From Rhynchonema sp. JSB1_4 (taxonomy: Eukaryota; Nematoda; Chromadorea; Monhysterida; Xyalidae): a stretch of DNA of 64,000 nucleotides. Positions within the stretch are counted from its first letter, which is position 1. Every line of letters begins with the position of its first letter. The notes beneath the pieces are model-generated. The model made no database searches and was not told where the DNA came from. It was given only the letters and a program-made list of their open reading frames with translations. Made by a program: the position numbers and the translations under genes. The stretch covers positions 49,685 to 113,684 of the forward strand of contig JASAMV010008650.1 in the NCBI GenBank assembly GCA_030248065.1, given 5' to 3'. Below, piece by piece: positions 10,401-21,882 of this stretch.

Positions 10401-13400
10401 TAACATCACACGCACTACCGAGTCACACAGCCAATACCCGCACTGCCTAGTTGTGCGACGAGCATCAGAAAATAGTCGTACAATTAAGACCACAACTTGA
10501 TACTGGTCGCACAACTAAACTACATTACAGCCTAGTCGCACCCGCACTGCCTAGTTGTGCGACGAGCATCAGAAAATAGTCGTACAATTAAGACCGCAAC
10601 TTGATACTGGTCGCACAACTAAACCACACTACAGCCTAGTCGCACCCGCACTGCCCAGTTGTGCGACCAGCATCGGAAAATAGTCGTACAATTAAGACCG
10701 CAACTTGATACTGGTCGAACAACTAAACTACACTATAACCGCACGATAGTCGCACGATTAACGTCACACGCACCACCGAGTCACGCAGCCATTACCATAA
10801 TACCCGCACTGCCTAGTTGTGCGACGACCATCACAAAATAGTCGTACAATTAAGACCACAACTTGATACTGGTCGCACAACTAAGCTACACTATAACCTA
10901 GTCGCACCCGCACTGCCTAGTTGTGCGACGAGCATCAGAAAATAGTCGTACAATTAAGACCACAACTTGATACTGGTCGCACAACTAAACTACACTACAG
11001 CCTAGTCGCACCCGCACTGCCTAGTTGTGCGACGAGCATCGGAAAATAGTCGTACAATTAAGACCGCAACTTGATACTGGTCGCACAATCTTGCGACTAG
11101 ATTATAGTTTAGTTTAGTTTAGTTTAGTTATCGACGGGCAACCAGCACCACAAACTGTGAACCCAATCGCTCAGCTACAATCGCAAAACTGATAAAGCTA
11201 GTTTCTCACGATTTCCGTGTCCGGCATGGCTTCTTCGTCGACTGTGGTACCGGCATGGCTTCTTTCATCGGCACCATCCACTGACGAATCCGACGTCGCA
11301 GCGCCACTACCCACGCCTCGTCGGTTCTAAACACAACGAGAAAACAAAATACCATAATACCCGATTTATTCGACAAGCATCAGAAAATAGTCGTACAATT
11401 AAGACCGCAACTTGATAGTGGTCGAACAACTAAACTACACTATAACCTAGTCGCACGATTAACATCACACGCACTACCGAGTCACACAGCCAATACCCGC
11501 ACTGCCTAGTTGTGCGACGAGCATCAGAAAATAGTCGTACAATGAAGACCACAACTTGATACTGGTCGCACAACTAAACCACACTACAGCCTAGTCGCAC
11601 CCGCACTGCCTAGTTGTGCGACGAGCATCAGAAAATAGTCGTACAATTAAGACCACAACTTGATGCTGATCGCACAACTAAACTACACTATAACCCAGTC
11701 GCACGACTAACAGTCGTACAATTAAGACCGCAACTTGATACTGGTCGCACAACTGAACTACACTATAACCTAGTCGCACGACTAACATCACACGCACTAC
11801 CGAGTCACACAACCAAAACCCGCACTGCCTAGTTGTGCGACGAGCATCAGAAAATAGTCGTACAATTAAGACCGCAACTTGATACTGGTCGCACAACTTT
11901 ACTAGACTATAATCTAGTCGCACGACTAACAGTCGTACAATTAAGACCGCAACTTGATACTGGTCGCACAACTAAACTACACTATAACCTAGTCGCACCG
12001 ACTACCATCACACGCATTACCGAGTCACACAGCCAATACCCGCACTGCCTAGTTGTGCGACGAGCATCAGAAAATAGTCGTACAATTAAAACCGCAACTT
12101 GATACTGGTCGAACAACTAAACTACACTATAACCGCACGATAGTCGCACGATTAACATCACACGCACTACCGAGTCACGCAGCCATTACCATAATACCCG
12201 CACTGCCTAGTTGTGCGACGAGCATCAGAAAATAGTCGTACAATTAAGACCACAACTTGATACTGGTCGCACAACTAAACCACACTACAGCCTAGTCGCA
12301 CCCGCACTGCCTAGTTGTGCGACGAGCATCAGAAAATAGTCGCACAATTAAGACCACAACTTGATACTGGTCGCACAACTAAACTACACTATAACCTAGT
12401 CGCACGACTAACATCACACGTATTACCGAGTTACACAGCCATTACCATAATAGTCGTACAAAGACCGCAACTTGATACTGGTCGAACAACTAAACTACAC
12501 TATAACCGCACGATTGTCGCACGATTAACATCACACGCACTACCGAGTCACGCAGCCATTACCATAATACCCGCACTGCCTAGTTGTGCGGCGAGCATCA
12601 GAAAATAGTCGTACAATTAAGACCGCAACTTGATACTGGTCGCTCAACTAAACTACACTAAAACCTAGTCGCACGACTAACATCACACGCATTACCGAGT
12701 CACACAGCCATTACCATAATACCCGCACTGCCTAGTTGTGCGACGAGCACCAGAAAATTGTCGTACAATTAAGACCGCAACTTGATACTGGTCGCACAAC
12801 TAAACCACACTACAGCCTAGTCGCACCCGCACTGCCTAGTTGTGCGACGAGCATCAGAAAATAGTCGTACAATTAAGACCACAACTTGATGCTGATCGCA
12901 CAGGTAAGACGATATTGTCTAGTTGCACGACTAGCATCACAGTCATGACCAAAATCGGCGAGAACTCTAAAACGCCTGCAGCTAGTTCTAGTTGACTCTC
13001 AATGAGAACACTCGAAACATGAAAAAAGCAAAAAAGCAAAGAAACCAACCAGGGAAGCCGACAATTTTTGATGATCTTTGCCTGATGATTTTTGATGATT
13101 TCTGATGATCTTTGACATTCTTGACTCGCCTGGTGGTCGTTTCTTCGGTCGTTGTTGGTTTGTCTTCTTCGCCAATCGGTCGGCGTTCATTTGTTGCACG
13201 GTCTACAATCAACAAATTTGGTTTTTTATTCATAATAACAGGATCATGAAATACAAAAACATACAAAGCACAAACCTCAGCAGCCGGGGACAATGTACTT
13301 GTCGACAGGTTCAAGTCACCCGTCTTCAAATCGGTCATCTTTTTGTTGTCTTTCTTGGGACGGGAAATTGGGCCACCAACCGACTGCAGACCCTGAAACA

Positions 13401-13822
13401 CGAATTTGATGCTGCAAGACCACAAAACATGAATTTGATGCGGCAACTCTCAGTACCGAGCAGACCAAAACCAAACATCCTTGACAAAAAACAATCATCA
13501 AGACTAGCAAGCAAAAAGAAAAAAAACGTATCTACCAACCGATGATTCTTGTTCATCAGCTCTGCTTACGCCACCTAACTCAGCTTTGTTTTTGCCGTTC
13601 TTTTTGCGGTCGATCTTGTCTTGTTGATCCTCAAAGAAACACGTTTCCAAATTAAAAAAACAGACAAAGGGAAAACTTTACCCAACTAACTTTAAACAAA
13701 CAAAACTATAAATATAAAAAACGAACCAGGTTGTCAGTGTCCTTTTTCGTACGAACCCTCCCACGCGGTCGTCGTCTGGCCCTGTCTTCCTGCAAACCAC
13801 CACCTCTCTTCTTTTTCGGCAT
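7500..13822 (-). CDS. Ubiquitin-specific protease (peptidase C19), 13 exons, about 508 aa
   Basis: Deubiquitinase of the USP family. Exons: 13727-13822, 13570-13629, 13276-13392, 13050-13202, 10192-10267, 10008-10095, 9100-9243, 8922-9030, 8705-8833, 8211-8324, 8001-8134, 7791-7884 and 7500-7712, with consistent phases. Residues 1-140 are Lys/Arg-rich (start MPKKKRGGG). The Cys box is GLTNIGNSCYVNALLQCL with catalytic Cys about 217. A QQD-like box reads FRGRQAQDSDDLW. Two CxxC pairs (CTKCG and CSACG) form the zinc ribbon. The His box is LTKKHYWTYFVNK (His about 446), followed by WRMADD. A short Cys-rich exon before the Cys box (CGAGC) could be the end of a ZnF-UBP domain, which would point to the USP16/45 group. 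That group assignment is weak. Exons 2 and 5 have alternative donors. The 2.8-kb intron 4 is filled with satellite. Confidence 0.78.
8385..8655. repeat. Two inverted units of the USP-intron satellite
   Basis: Two copies of about 130 bp in the orientation opposite to the main array, each with AGTTGTGCGACCAGTATCAAG and TTGTACGACTATTTTCTGATG. They lie in the intron between exons 8705-8833 and 8211-8324. Confidence 0.8.
9400..9960. repeat. Degenerate satellite units in a USP intron
   Basis: Diverged copies of GTCGTACAACTAARCCATAC and TTAGTTGTGCGACTAA recur in both orientations within the intron between exons 10008-10095 and 9100-9243. A subunit ending in CGACAGATATCTTACAAATA is repeated. Confidence 0.65.
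10320..12910. repeat. Satellite array inside USP intron 4
   Basis: About 20 head-to-tail units built on TAGTTGTGCGACGAGCATC, AATAGTCGTACAATTAAGACC and CTTGATACTGGTCGCACAAC. Unit length alternates between about 100 bp and about 170 bp, depending on whether a block with ACGCACTACCGAGTCACAC is present. The motif GTCGCACAACT recurs with its complement AGTTGTGCGAC, so each unit can fold back. Short frames in the array are artefacts. Confidence 0.9.
11251..11326 (-). pseudogene. Duplicate of a USP exon inside the satellite
   Basis: Positions about 11135-11620 repeat 10074-10560 almost base for base. The copied block includes the USP exon at 10192-10267 with its acceptor and donor. The partner exon at 10008-10095 is only partly copied. 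The extra copy could be skipped, or used as a cassette exon; in that case it would add 76 nt and shift the frame. Confidence 0.75.
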
Positions 13823-14271
13823 TTGTTGATTTTCTACGATGAAACAAAATCTTTGCAAAGAAACGCAATTTGCTGAAGAAAGCGAATCTGAAAGTACCAC
13901 GTTCTCCAAACTAGTATTCCACATACAATATAGCCCCATCACAACAGAGCCCGGCCTAAAACATAAAACGGCCCGGCCCGGTCCGGCCAGCCAGCCCAGG
14001 CCTAAATTGGAAGGTCAAGTTTTCCACAGAAAATTTTCGTAATTTTTAGCCGTTTGGGATTTTTCAGTTTTCGACCCTTGAAAATTGTCCGGTGGCCGGC
14101 CGGGCGGACGTCGGGCCAAAACGGACCGGGCCGGTCCGACCTACAGTCCTCCACCAGGCCGGGGCGGTCCACGCCACACTTTTCGCCAACCGGGCCGGGC
14201 CGGGTCGACTTTACCCGGCCCAGATTTTGGACCTTAGGCTCGGGCCGTCCCAGAGATTTGGAGGTTCGGGC

Positions 14272-14649
14272 CAGTATGGTTCCCGGTCTGGTGCCCCCTT
14301 TTTTCGGAGGGGGAACAGACGTACCCACCTGGGGGGAAGGGGGGGACGGACCCGGATTGGGGGAGGACCCAAATTTGGAGAAAAGTCATTTTTTGAGGTC
14401 GAAAATTTGGCTCATTTTTGCCCCTTTTTGGAAAAAATCTCAATAAAAAGGGTATTTTGGCAATTTTTGATGACATTGACCTGGAAATCACTCATTTTAT
14501 GCCTAAAAATGCCTTTTTTAGGCCTAAATTTGCCTATTTTAGGCAAAAATTGGGGAAGCAGACGTACCCGGAGGGGGAACAGTGGGGCAGACGTACCATG
14601 GAGGGGGAACAGACGTACCCGAGGGGGGGACCCCCCAGAAACTACACTG
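14272..14649. mobile_element. hAT-type MITE, GGGGGAACAGACGTACC family
   Basis: The left end CAGTATGGTTCCCGG is a diverged form of CAGTGTAGTTCCTGG; the right end is CAGAAACTACACTG. Both sides carry GTTCGGGC (14264-14271 and 14650-14657), an exact 8-bp target duplication. Relatives are at 19709-20097, 53357-53730 and about 58403-58705. Confidence 0.85.
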
Positions 14650-14737
14650 GTTCGGGCCGACCCGACTGCTCAAATTTCAAGCGAAAAGCGATTTTTTTAC
14701 CAAAAATTGCACCAAATTGCGCTTCGCGCAGAGTATA

Positions 14738-15150
14738 CCGTATTCCCTAAAATAGAGCCCCCCAAAAATAGAACCCCCCCAAAAATACAGCCCCCCTAAA
14801 ACGGGTCAGTGAAAAAATAGAGCCCCCCCCAAAAAATACAGATTCCCCGAAATACAGATACAAATTCCCCGCTTGGGTGTCGTAAAGTCAAGTTCTTGTA
14901 TAAGACACCTTGTGTACAACGTTTGTGGTGGAGTATATGATGACGTAAAGCCTTTTATGGAAGATCTGCACCTAAAAACACTCACTAATGACCAGTAACA
15001 CCCTGACAGAACTCCATTTTAGGGGTATTTTTTGGAACATTTTTTGAGATTTTAGGCAGCGAAAAAATACAGCCCCCCCCAAAAAATACAGCCCCCCCTA
15101 AAAGGGGTCAGTGAAAAAATACAGCCCCCCTTGTATTTTAGGTTTTACGG
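14738..15150. mobile_element. TA-flanked MITE, CCGTAAAAACCTAAATA family
   Basis: The ends CCGTATTCCCTAAAATA and TATTTTAGGTTTTACGG are imperfect complements bracketed by TA (14736-14737 and 15151-15152). The subterminal region has runs such as CAGCCCCCC. Better preserved relatives are at 20549-20962 and 59348-59780. Confidence 0.7.
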
Positions 15151-15272
15151 TACACATTTTTGTGGGACCGAAATCGACCCGGTTCTGACCATTTTCCGCA
15201 AAATTCTTCCACATTCTTTAACCCCAAAATCGGGCCCGGCCGACCTTCTTAGGCTCGGGCCGGGCCGTACTT

Positions 15273-17540
15273 CTTTGAAACCCCCACGAAGTAGAACCCC
15301 AGCCCCCCCCAAGAAATACAGCCCCCCTAAAAAGAGTCAGTAAAAAATTCAGCCCTCTATCTTGACCCTCCCTAAAGGTTAACTCGAGATAGGTGCCTCC
15401 TTGGGGTGGTTCCCACAGAAAAGTGGGTGGTGGGTGAGTCTTGCGTGAAAAAAAGAAAAAGAAAAGAAGTAGAAAAGTCACGGAGCAAAGAAAGCGCGAG
15501 AACGGACAGCCAATCAGCAGCTACATAAGCACTGCCCGCAAGGCACACGCGCGCGAATTCAAAATTAACACATGCAAAGTGAAAGACCATTGCCTGCATT
15601 GTCTTGAAAGCCTGCATTGATGCAATTTTGTTGTTGTTGTTGCCTCAAAAACAATCAAAACATCGCTCAACACAAACCACATTAACCACAAACCACACCT
15701 CGCAAACCCAAACTCGCACTCACATTTTACCACTTTTGGGTGACCCAAAAAACCGGTTTTTACAGGGTGGACCGATCTGAACTTTTCACACTTCTTTGAC
15801 CTCCAGACGGACTCTGAAAAACGGTAAAAACATCACTCAACCCAAACCACATTAAACCGCGCCAACCTCACAAACCTGAACTCGAACACAAATTTTACCA
15901 CTTTTTGGGTGACCCAAAAACCCGTTTTTACAGGGTGGACCAATCTGAAGTTTTCATCACTTTCAAACCCGCAGACAGGCTCTCCAAACCAATCAAAATA
16001 TCAAAACAAGGCTTCAAAACAAGTCACACACGGTCAGAGTAATGCTCACAAAAAACTAGTCGTCCGACTAACCACCAGTGAAACATCACCGGCCGTTTTC
16101 TCGCGATAGAAGCGATATTAATTTTTTGTACATCTTTCGCCCCGGTCCCCACCACTAGACGAATCGAACGATATACGACTTGCCCGGCCTGATTCAGGAT
16201 CCTTAGCGCGGTTGTCAACTGTCGCACTTTATGTTGCCGCCGGACACACAAATTTTCGAGTGGCTGAAAAACACCTTTCCACTGGGTGGATCGAGCTGAA
16301 ATTTTCAGCGTTTTGTAACGGCTGGACGGCCACTCCAAAACAATTAAAACATCATTAAAAACCAATCACACGTCACCACGCCAGAACCCCCGTTTTTAAC
16401 ACACAAGGTATAGGCAAAAACCACTAAATCCAGCCTGGTGATGTTTCACTTGAGAATTTCGAAAAAAAATTTCCGCGGTCTCTCATCCTATCGAACTGTC
16501 CTTCCGATAGACATATTACAAACCCCGCAACGCAAAACCGCGATCGTTCGGTTCCCAACCAAGGTATACGGAGGTTAACGGCCGTTAACCCCGTGATAAA
16601 TCTTATCAAACCATGCTCGCGAAGTCTGTAAGTCGTGTAAGTTACCTGCCGTTTTGCCGTAAAGCAGTTGAGAAATTGAACATTCATTGACGGCGGTGCC
16701 AAAAAAATTTGACTTTGCTAACTGATTGCAGCACGAAATCAAAACGGTTACATAAAAGGATACTCCGTAAAGGGTTACAAAATTCATATATCGTTTAAAA
16801 ACACCTGTGCAACTAGCGTAAACAAACAATATTGCAAACAAACGATTTACACTTGCATAGCAGACTGTCAAAGTTGACCTTCCATTTCGTAACGCTCGTC
16901 TGCTGCTTGTTCAGCTGCTTCACTGTTTCAACTTTATACCGAACTTTCCACCGACGTTTACAACCAAATAGACGTTTACACCGTTTCGAAGATGTCATCC
17001 AAAGTATTGATATCAAGGTGGGGGATGGGTGGGAGTTACGAAAGCGTGGAGTGGAGAGTTGAGAGGAGAGTTAAGTGGAAAGTTAGGTGGCAAGCTCAGT
17101 GAAAAGCTCAGTGGAAAGTTCAGTGCAATGGATACGGTAGCGCGGTAGCGTTAAAACTTTGCGCACGTTGTAGCGTGATGTGTGTGGTTGTGTGTGTGCA
17201 AAATGGATCCATGTGGTAAACAATAATACACGCGCGCCTGTGTTGTGGAAACCCAGTTTGATTGGGAGGTGTGGCGGTTCCAATATTTTTGCGTGGCAAA
17301 TGGAACGCGAGGGTTCCATCCAACTTCCACTGAACTTTCCACTCAGGTCTTTCCACTGAACGTTCCACTCAACTTTCCACCGAAGCCTCCACTCCATTTC
17401 GTGAATACCAGACGGAAAAAATCTCACCACATCGCCTCGTGAGGATCAGGGTGGTTAGGCTTATTAGCGGTATAGGGGTGGTGAAATGAGGTGGTGAGCT
17501 TCAGCGCGGGTGAGGTTTGGGGGTGGAACTTCCTCCCCTG
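15273..17540. other. Gene-free region with three diverged tandem units and an inverted GTGGAAAGTT tract
   Basis: Units beginning near 15640, 15815 and 16250 share the strings CTTTTGGGTGACCC, TTTTTACAGGGTGGACC and AATCAAAACATC, so this is a tandem duplication of about 180 bp followed by an older copy. At 17040-17125 the plus strand reads GTGGAAAGTT repeats, and at 17327-17395 their complement AACTTTCCAC. The frames between them show no family signature. Confidence 0.5.
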
Positions 17541-17746
17541 TGAAATGGAAAAGAACACGCCATTTATGAGCTGCATGACACAACAACAGACAGAGCACGA
17601 CTTTTGTGAAAAAATTGTTGCGAGCAGTGGCAGTCAGTGATGTAGTTGGCGGTGTTGGAGGTGGGGGTTTGGGGGGTAGCGAGCGCGGTACAGTAGGTAT
17701 CCCCCCTCCAGAGTACCTCCAACACTGGTAGTTGCGGTGGGGGCTT

Positions 17747-18190
17747 CCTAAACCTCACCGACCTCACCAGCCTCACCACCCTCACCCTTCCTAAACCTCA
17801 CCACCATAAAACCTCACCCACCCTAAACCTCACCGCTCCCAAGCCGCACCCACCCTAAACCTCACCACCCAACCTCACCCACCCTAAACCTCACCGCCCC
17901 AAAACCTCACCCTCCCTAAACCTCACCACCTCACCAACCTCACCACCTCACTAACTTCACCACCTCACCAACCTCACCACCTCACTAACCTCACCACCTC
18001 ACCAACCTCACCAACCTCACCATCACCACCTCACCAACGTCACCACCTCACCAACCTCACCACCTCGACCTCACCAACCTCACCACCTCACCAACGTCAC
18101 CACCTCACCAACCTCACCACCTCGACTTCACCAACCTCACCACCTCACCAACCTCACCACCTCACCACTTCACCAACCTCACCACCTCAC
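17747..18190. repeat. CCTCACC minisatellite
   Basis: Runs of CCTAAACCTCACC pass into pure ACCTCACC/AACCTCACC units. The complementary array GGTGAGG lies at 20098-20360, so the intervening transposon block is bracketed by inverted simple repeats. Confidence 0.9.
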
Positions 18191-18493
18191 CGCAGTGGTG
18201 TAGCTACCCAGGCGGGGCGGCAACCTACTGTACCACCCAAAATGCGGGGCGGCAATCTACCTACTGTACCAGCCGAGCTAGGGGGGGGTCGTACCACTTG
18301 GGGGGTCACCTGGAAACCGAAATTTTTATGTCTAAATACTGAAGAAAATGTGGCCTAAAACACTAATTTCGCGCGCAGCGCGCGATTTTCCGCCTAGGTA
18401 TTTGCAGACAAATATGGTAATTTTACCTATGCAATTTTAAGCCAAAAATGAATGTTTTGGGTGAAAAGTTAGGTGGGGCGGCAACCTACCTAC

Positions 18494-19350
18494 CAGTGCT
18501 GTGGCTGGGGGGGGGGTGGGGGGTCCCCCCCAATGGTACCCTACCCGCCCCGGCCTGGTACGCTACCCCCTACCCGCCCCGCTCTTGTACCCTACCCCCC
18601 TACCCGCCCCGCCCTGGTACCCTACCCGCCCCGATTTTTACCCCCAAAATACCCATTTTTCGGTCAAAAATGCCCAAATTTCGACCGAAAACCCTAAAAA
18701 GTGCAAAAAATCTCGCGCTGCGCGCGATATGTGCACTTTTTAGTACATAAAAACAGGCACCCGAAAAAACTTGTGTTGTACCCAGTGTAGTGGCTGGGGG
18801 GGGGGGATGGGGGGGATTCCCCCCCTAAGGAGTAGGTACCTTGCAACCACCCCTTGGGGGGGATGGGGGGGAAGGGTAGGTACCTTGCAACCACCCCGGA
18901 GGGTACCTTGCAACCATCAATTTATGGTTTTTATAGGTAAAAATGGGTGTTTTTCGACCTCAAAACCCCAAAAATCGCGCGCTCCGCGCGCAAACCTCCA
19001 TATAATAGGTATTTGAGGCAAATTTTCGGCCAAAATGCAAAAAAGTACCATTTTTTCGGCCAAATTTGCAGTATAATGCATGCAAAAAACACCCTTTTTT
19101 CGGACCTCAGGGGTACCTTGCAACCTCCCGGAGGCTGGGTAGGGGGGTACCTTGCAACCATCTGGGTCCATCCCCCCCCCAAGGGTACCTTGCAACCATT
19201 TGCCTGCCACTACACTGGTTGTACCCTACCCGCCCCGAAAAATCTCCCCCCCTCCCCCCCCCAAAAATCCCAGGTACACTACCCCCCTACCCGCCCCGAT
19301 TTTTTCCACCTATGTACCCTACCCGCCCCGCAAAAGTAGCCACAGCACTG
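18494..19350. mobile_element. Middle hAT-type MITE of the nest
   Basis: The ends CAGTGCTGTGGCT and AGCCACAGCACTG are complementary. An exact 8-bp duplication CTACCTAC flanks it (18486-18493 and 19351-19358). It is rich in CTACCCGCCCCG. Confidence 0.92.
18783..19217. mobile_element. Inner hAT-type MITE of the nest
   Basis: The ends are CAGTGTAGTGGCTGG and GCCACTACACTG, with an exact 8-bp duplication GTTGTACC (18775-18782 and 19218-19225). The interior repeats GGTACCTTGCAACC. A sister copy is at 58706-59140. Confidence 0.93.
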
Positions 19351-19708
19351 CTACCTACTGTACCAGGGGAGGGGCGGCAAGCTACCTACTGTACCAGGTG
19401 AGGGGCGGCAACCTACCTACTGTGCCTGGGGGGACCCCCCACGCCCACCCCCCTTGCTACACCATTGCAACCAACGCAACCTCCAGATTTGGGGAAATTT
19501 TCGAGCCGGTCTACCATTTAAAGGTATACACCACTTCCTCAAATTACATTCACAAGCTGTTATCAGTCATGTGAGTGTTCTAAGCTCACATGCTGCCTAG
19601 TCACAACATTAGCCTACACAAATTTGTCACAACAGAGGGAGAGTGAGGTGGGGTCGGTGATATCGTGAGGTGGTGACGTTGCTGGAGTGGTGAGGTGGTA
19701 GGTGGTGA

Positions 19709-20097
19709 CAGTGTAGTTCCTGGGGGGGAGGGGGTCCCCCCTCGGGTACGCTATCTCCCCCTCGGGTGGTACACTATCCCCCTATCTCCCCCTGCCTCCG
19801 GGTACACTATCTCCCCCAATTTTTGCCTAAAATAGGCATTTTTAGGCCTAAAATGGGCATTTTTAGGCCAAAAATGTGTGATTTTCAGGTCAATGTTCTC
19901 AAAAATCGCCAAAATACCCTTTTTATGAAGATTTTTTTCCAAAAAGGGGCAAAAATAGGTCAAATTTTCTACCTCAAAAAGTGACTTTTTCCTGGATTTG
20001 GCTCTTCCCCCCCTTCCCCCCTCGGGGGTACACTATCTCCCCCTCCGAAAAAAACGGAGGGTCCGCTATCTCCCCCTCCGGACCAGGAACTACACTG
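19709..20097. mobile_element. hAT-type MITE inserted in the GGTGAGG array
   Basis: The ends CAGTGTAGTTCCTGG and CCAGGAACTACACTG are exact complements. The flanks GGTGGTGA (19701-19708 and 20098-20105) match perfectly. The interior contains paired AGGCATTTTTAGGCC-type strings common to this family. Confidence 0.92.
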
Positions 20098-20360
20098 GGT
20101 GGTGAGGTAGAGGTTGGTGAGGCGGTGTGGTGAGGTGGTGAGGTTGGTGAGGTGGTGAGGTGGTGAGGTTGGTGAGGTGGTGAGGTTTAGGGCGGGTGAG
20201 GTTTGGGGGTGGTGAGGTTTAGGAAGGGTGAGGGTGGTGAGGTTTAGGGTGGGTGAGGTTCAAAGGTGGTGAGGTTTAGGTAGGGCGAGGTTGGAGAGTG
20301 GTGAGGTTTAGGACGCGGTGAGGGTGAGGTGTGAGGTCCAGAGGTCGGTGAGGTTTAGGA
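20098..20360. repeat. GGTGAGG minisatellite
   Basis: Repeats of GGTGGTGAGGTT and GGTTTAGGGTGGGTGAGG form the complement of the array at 17747-18190. Confidence 0.88.
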
Positions 20361-20548
20361 AGCCCCGTTGCGGTGCGGGGTATTAGGTACCCCCCCCGCT
20401 ACCCTGCTAGGTATAGGTAGCTTTCTTGCTCTCCGAAACCCATGCCGTAAAAACCTAAATACAGCCCCCCCCCGGAATAGAGCCCCCCGTAAATACAGCC
20501 CCCCCCCCCGGAATCAGAGTAGTGGCAGGCCCATGTGTGTGGGAGGTA

Positions 20549-20962
20549 CCGTAAAAACCTAAATAGAAGGGGGGCTCTATTAACTCACTGACCCCATTTT
20601 GGGGGCTCTATTCCGGGGGGCCTCTATTAATTCACTGACCCGAACCTGAAAAATTGTTCCCAGAAATACCCCCAAAAACCCCTAAAAACGGGTTTGAAAG
20701 GATGTTTTTTCGCTTGCAACCGCATTTATTCGTGTCTATTCGTCAATAGGAGGCATATTATGTGCTCTGAACAAACAACAAACGTGCATAAATGTACCTG
20801 TACACCACTATCAAGCCTTAATACACTACAGTATAGGGGATGTTACTTTGGGGGGGCTCTATTCCGGGGGGGGCTCTATTAATTCACAGACTCATTTTTT
20901 TGGGGGCGGTATTACGGGGGGGCTCTCTTCCGGGGGGGGGGGCTGTATTTAGGTTTTTACGG
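20549..20962. mobile_element. TA-flanked MITE, CCGTAAAAACCTAAATA family
   Basis: CCGTAAAAACCTAAATAG at the left and TATTTAGGTTTTTACGG at the right, flanked by TA (20547-20548 and 20963-20964). A partial end of the same family at 20445-20520 precedes it. The interior carries GGGGGGCTCTATT strings. Confidence 0.8.
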
Positions 20963-21259
20963 TAAGTATGATGCGGGGTTAGGTGGGGGTGGGACCGGAA
21001 GCGTGAGAGGTATGATTTTGGTGGTCGCCCAAAAAGGCGAAAAAACACCGTTTTTGTGATACAATTTTGGCCAAAAATTGAGGTAAAAGTAGTACTTTTT
21101 CAAAATTTTCGCCGAAAATCGCCTAAAAATAGGTATTATGGGTGGGTTTGCGCGCGGAGCGCGCGATTTTTGCGAAAATAAGGTCGAAAAACGCCGATTT
21201 TTGCCTTAAAAAGGTATAAAATTGCTTGTGAGAGGTATGATTTGGATTGGAGTTGTGAG

Positions 21260-21619
21260 CACTGTAGTGGCTGGGGGGGATGGGGGGGGATTCCCCCCTA
21301 AGGAGTAGGTACCTTGCAACCACCCCTTGGGGGGGATGGGGGGGGGGAAGGGTAGGTACCTTGCAACCACCCCGGAGGGTACCTTGCAACCATCAATTAA
21401 AAGTGCAAAAAATCGCGCGATATGTGCACTTCATAGCATATAAAAATAGGCACCCAAAAAAACTTGTATTGTACCCTACCCGCCCCGAAAAATCTTCCCC
21501 CCTCCCCCCAAACCGGATTTCCCCCCCAAGATTCCAGATACGCTACCCCCCTCCCCACCCGCCCCGGATTTTTCCACCTATGTACCCTACTCGCCCCGCA
21601 AAAGTAGCCACAGCACTGC
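21260..21619. mobile_element. Deletion-fused hAT-type MITE
   Basis: The left part (CACTGTAGTGGCTGG) belongs to the 18783-19217 family. The right end (AGCCACAGCACTG) belongs to the 18494-19350 family, so this looks like a collapsed nest. No matching flanks found. Confidence 0.55.
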
Positions 21620-21882
21620 CCCCAACCCCCCTATATACTTGCGTATTTTTCCGCAAAATATAATTTGAAAAAAAAACGTTTTTTTTTCAGAAAAAAGTTC
21701 ATTCCATTCGCGTTCACATAGCAACGAATTCTTTGGCAAACGGAGACACCCGCAGCTGTGACGACTACATAACCGATAACGATTAACGAAGAACATCCAT
21801 TGACGTGAAGTTTAATACGAAACGGAGCAGCGGCATCTCAGCAATCGAATTGTCATAAATTGATCGCCATTCGAATCCTGAA

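Larger units (their letters stand above)
13944..15272. mobile_element. GGCCCGG-rich hAT-like element broken by two insertions
   Basis: It starts CAGAGCCCGGCC and is rich in GGCCCGGCC, resembling the intact element at 27200-27562. It is interrupted by the hAT MITE at 14272-14649 and the TA-flanked MITE at 14738-15150. The right end is not clear. Open frames of 100-235 residues here are compositional artefacts. Confidence 0.45.
18193..19467. mobile_element. Outer hAT-type MITE of a three-level nest
   Basis: The left end is CAGTGGTGTAGCTACC and the right end is GCTACACCATTG; these are complementary with one mismatch. No matching 8-bp flanks remain, perhaps because the left flank lies in a changing minisatellite. 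It contains the elements at 18494-19350 and 18783-19217. Confidence 0.7.

Noticed and set aside
10320..12910. Possible CRISPR-like array (regular repeats)
   Set aside because: Units are about 100-170 bp, diverged and without unique spacers, within an intron of an animal gene. This is a satellite.
14092..14799. A 235-residue plus-strand frame rich in Pro, Gly and Arg
   Set aside because: It crosses the boundaries of two nested MITEs and has no domain. The frame is a product of GGCC-rich repeats.
16575..17062. Overlapping frames with hydrophobic stretches near 16.6-17.0 kb
   Set aside because: Frames on opposite strands overlap and none shows a conserved motif or start context.
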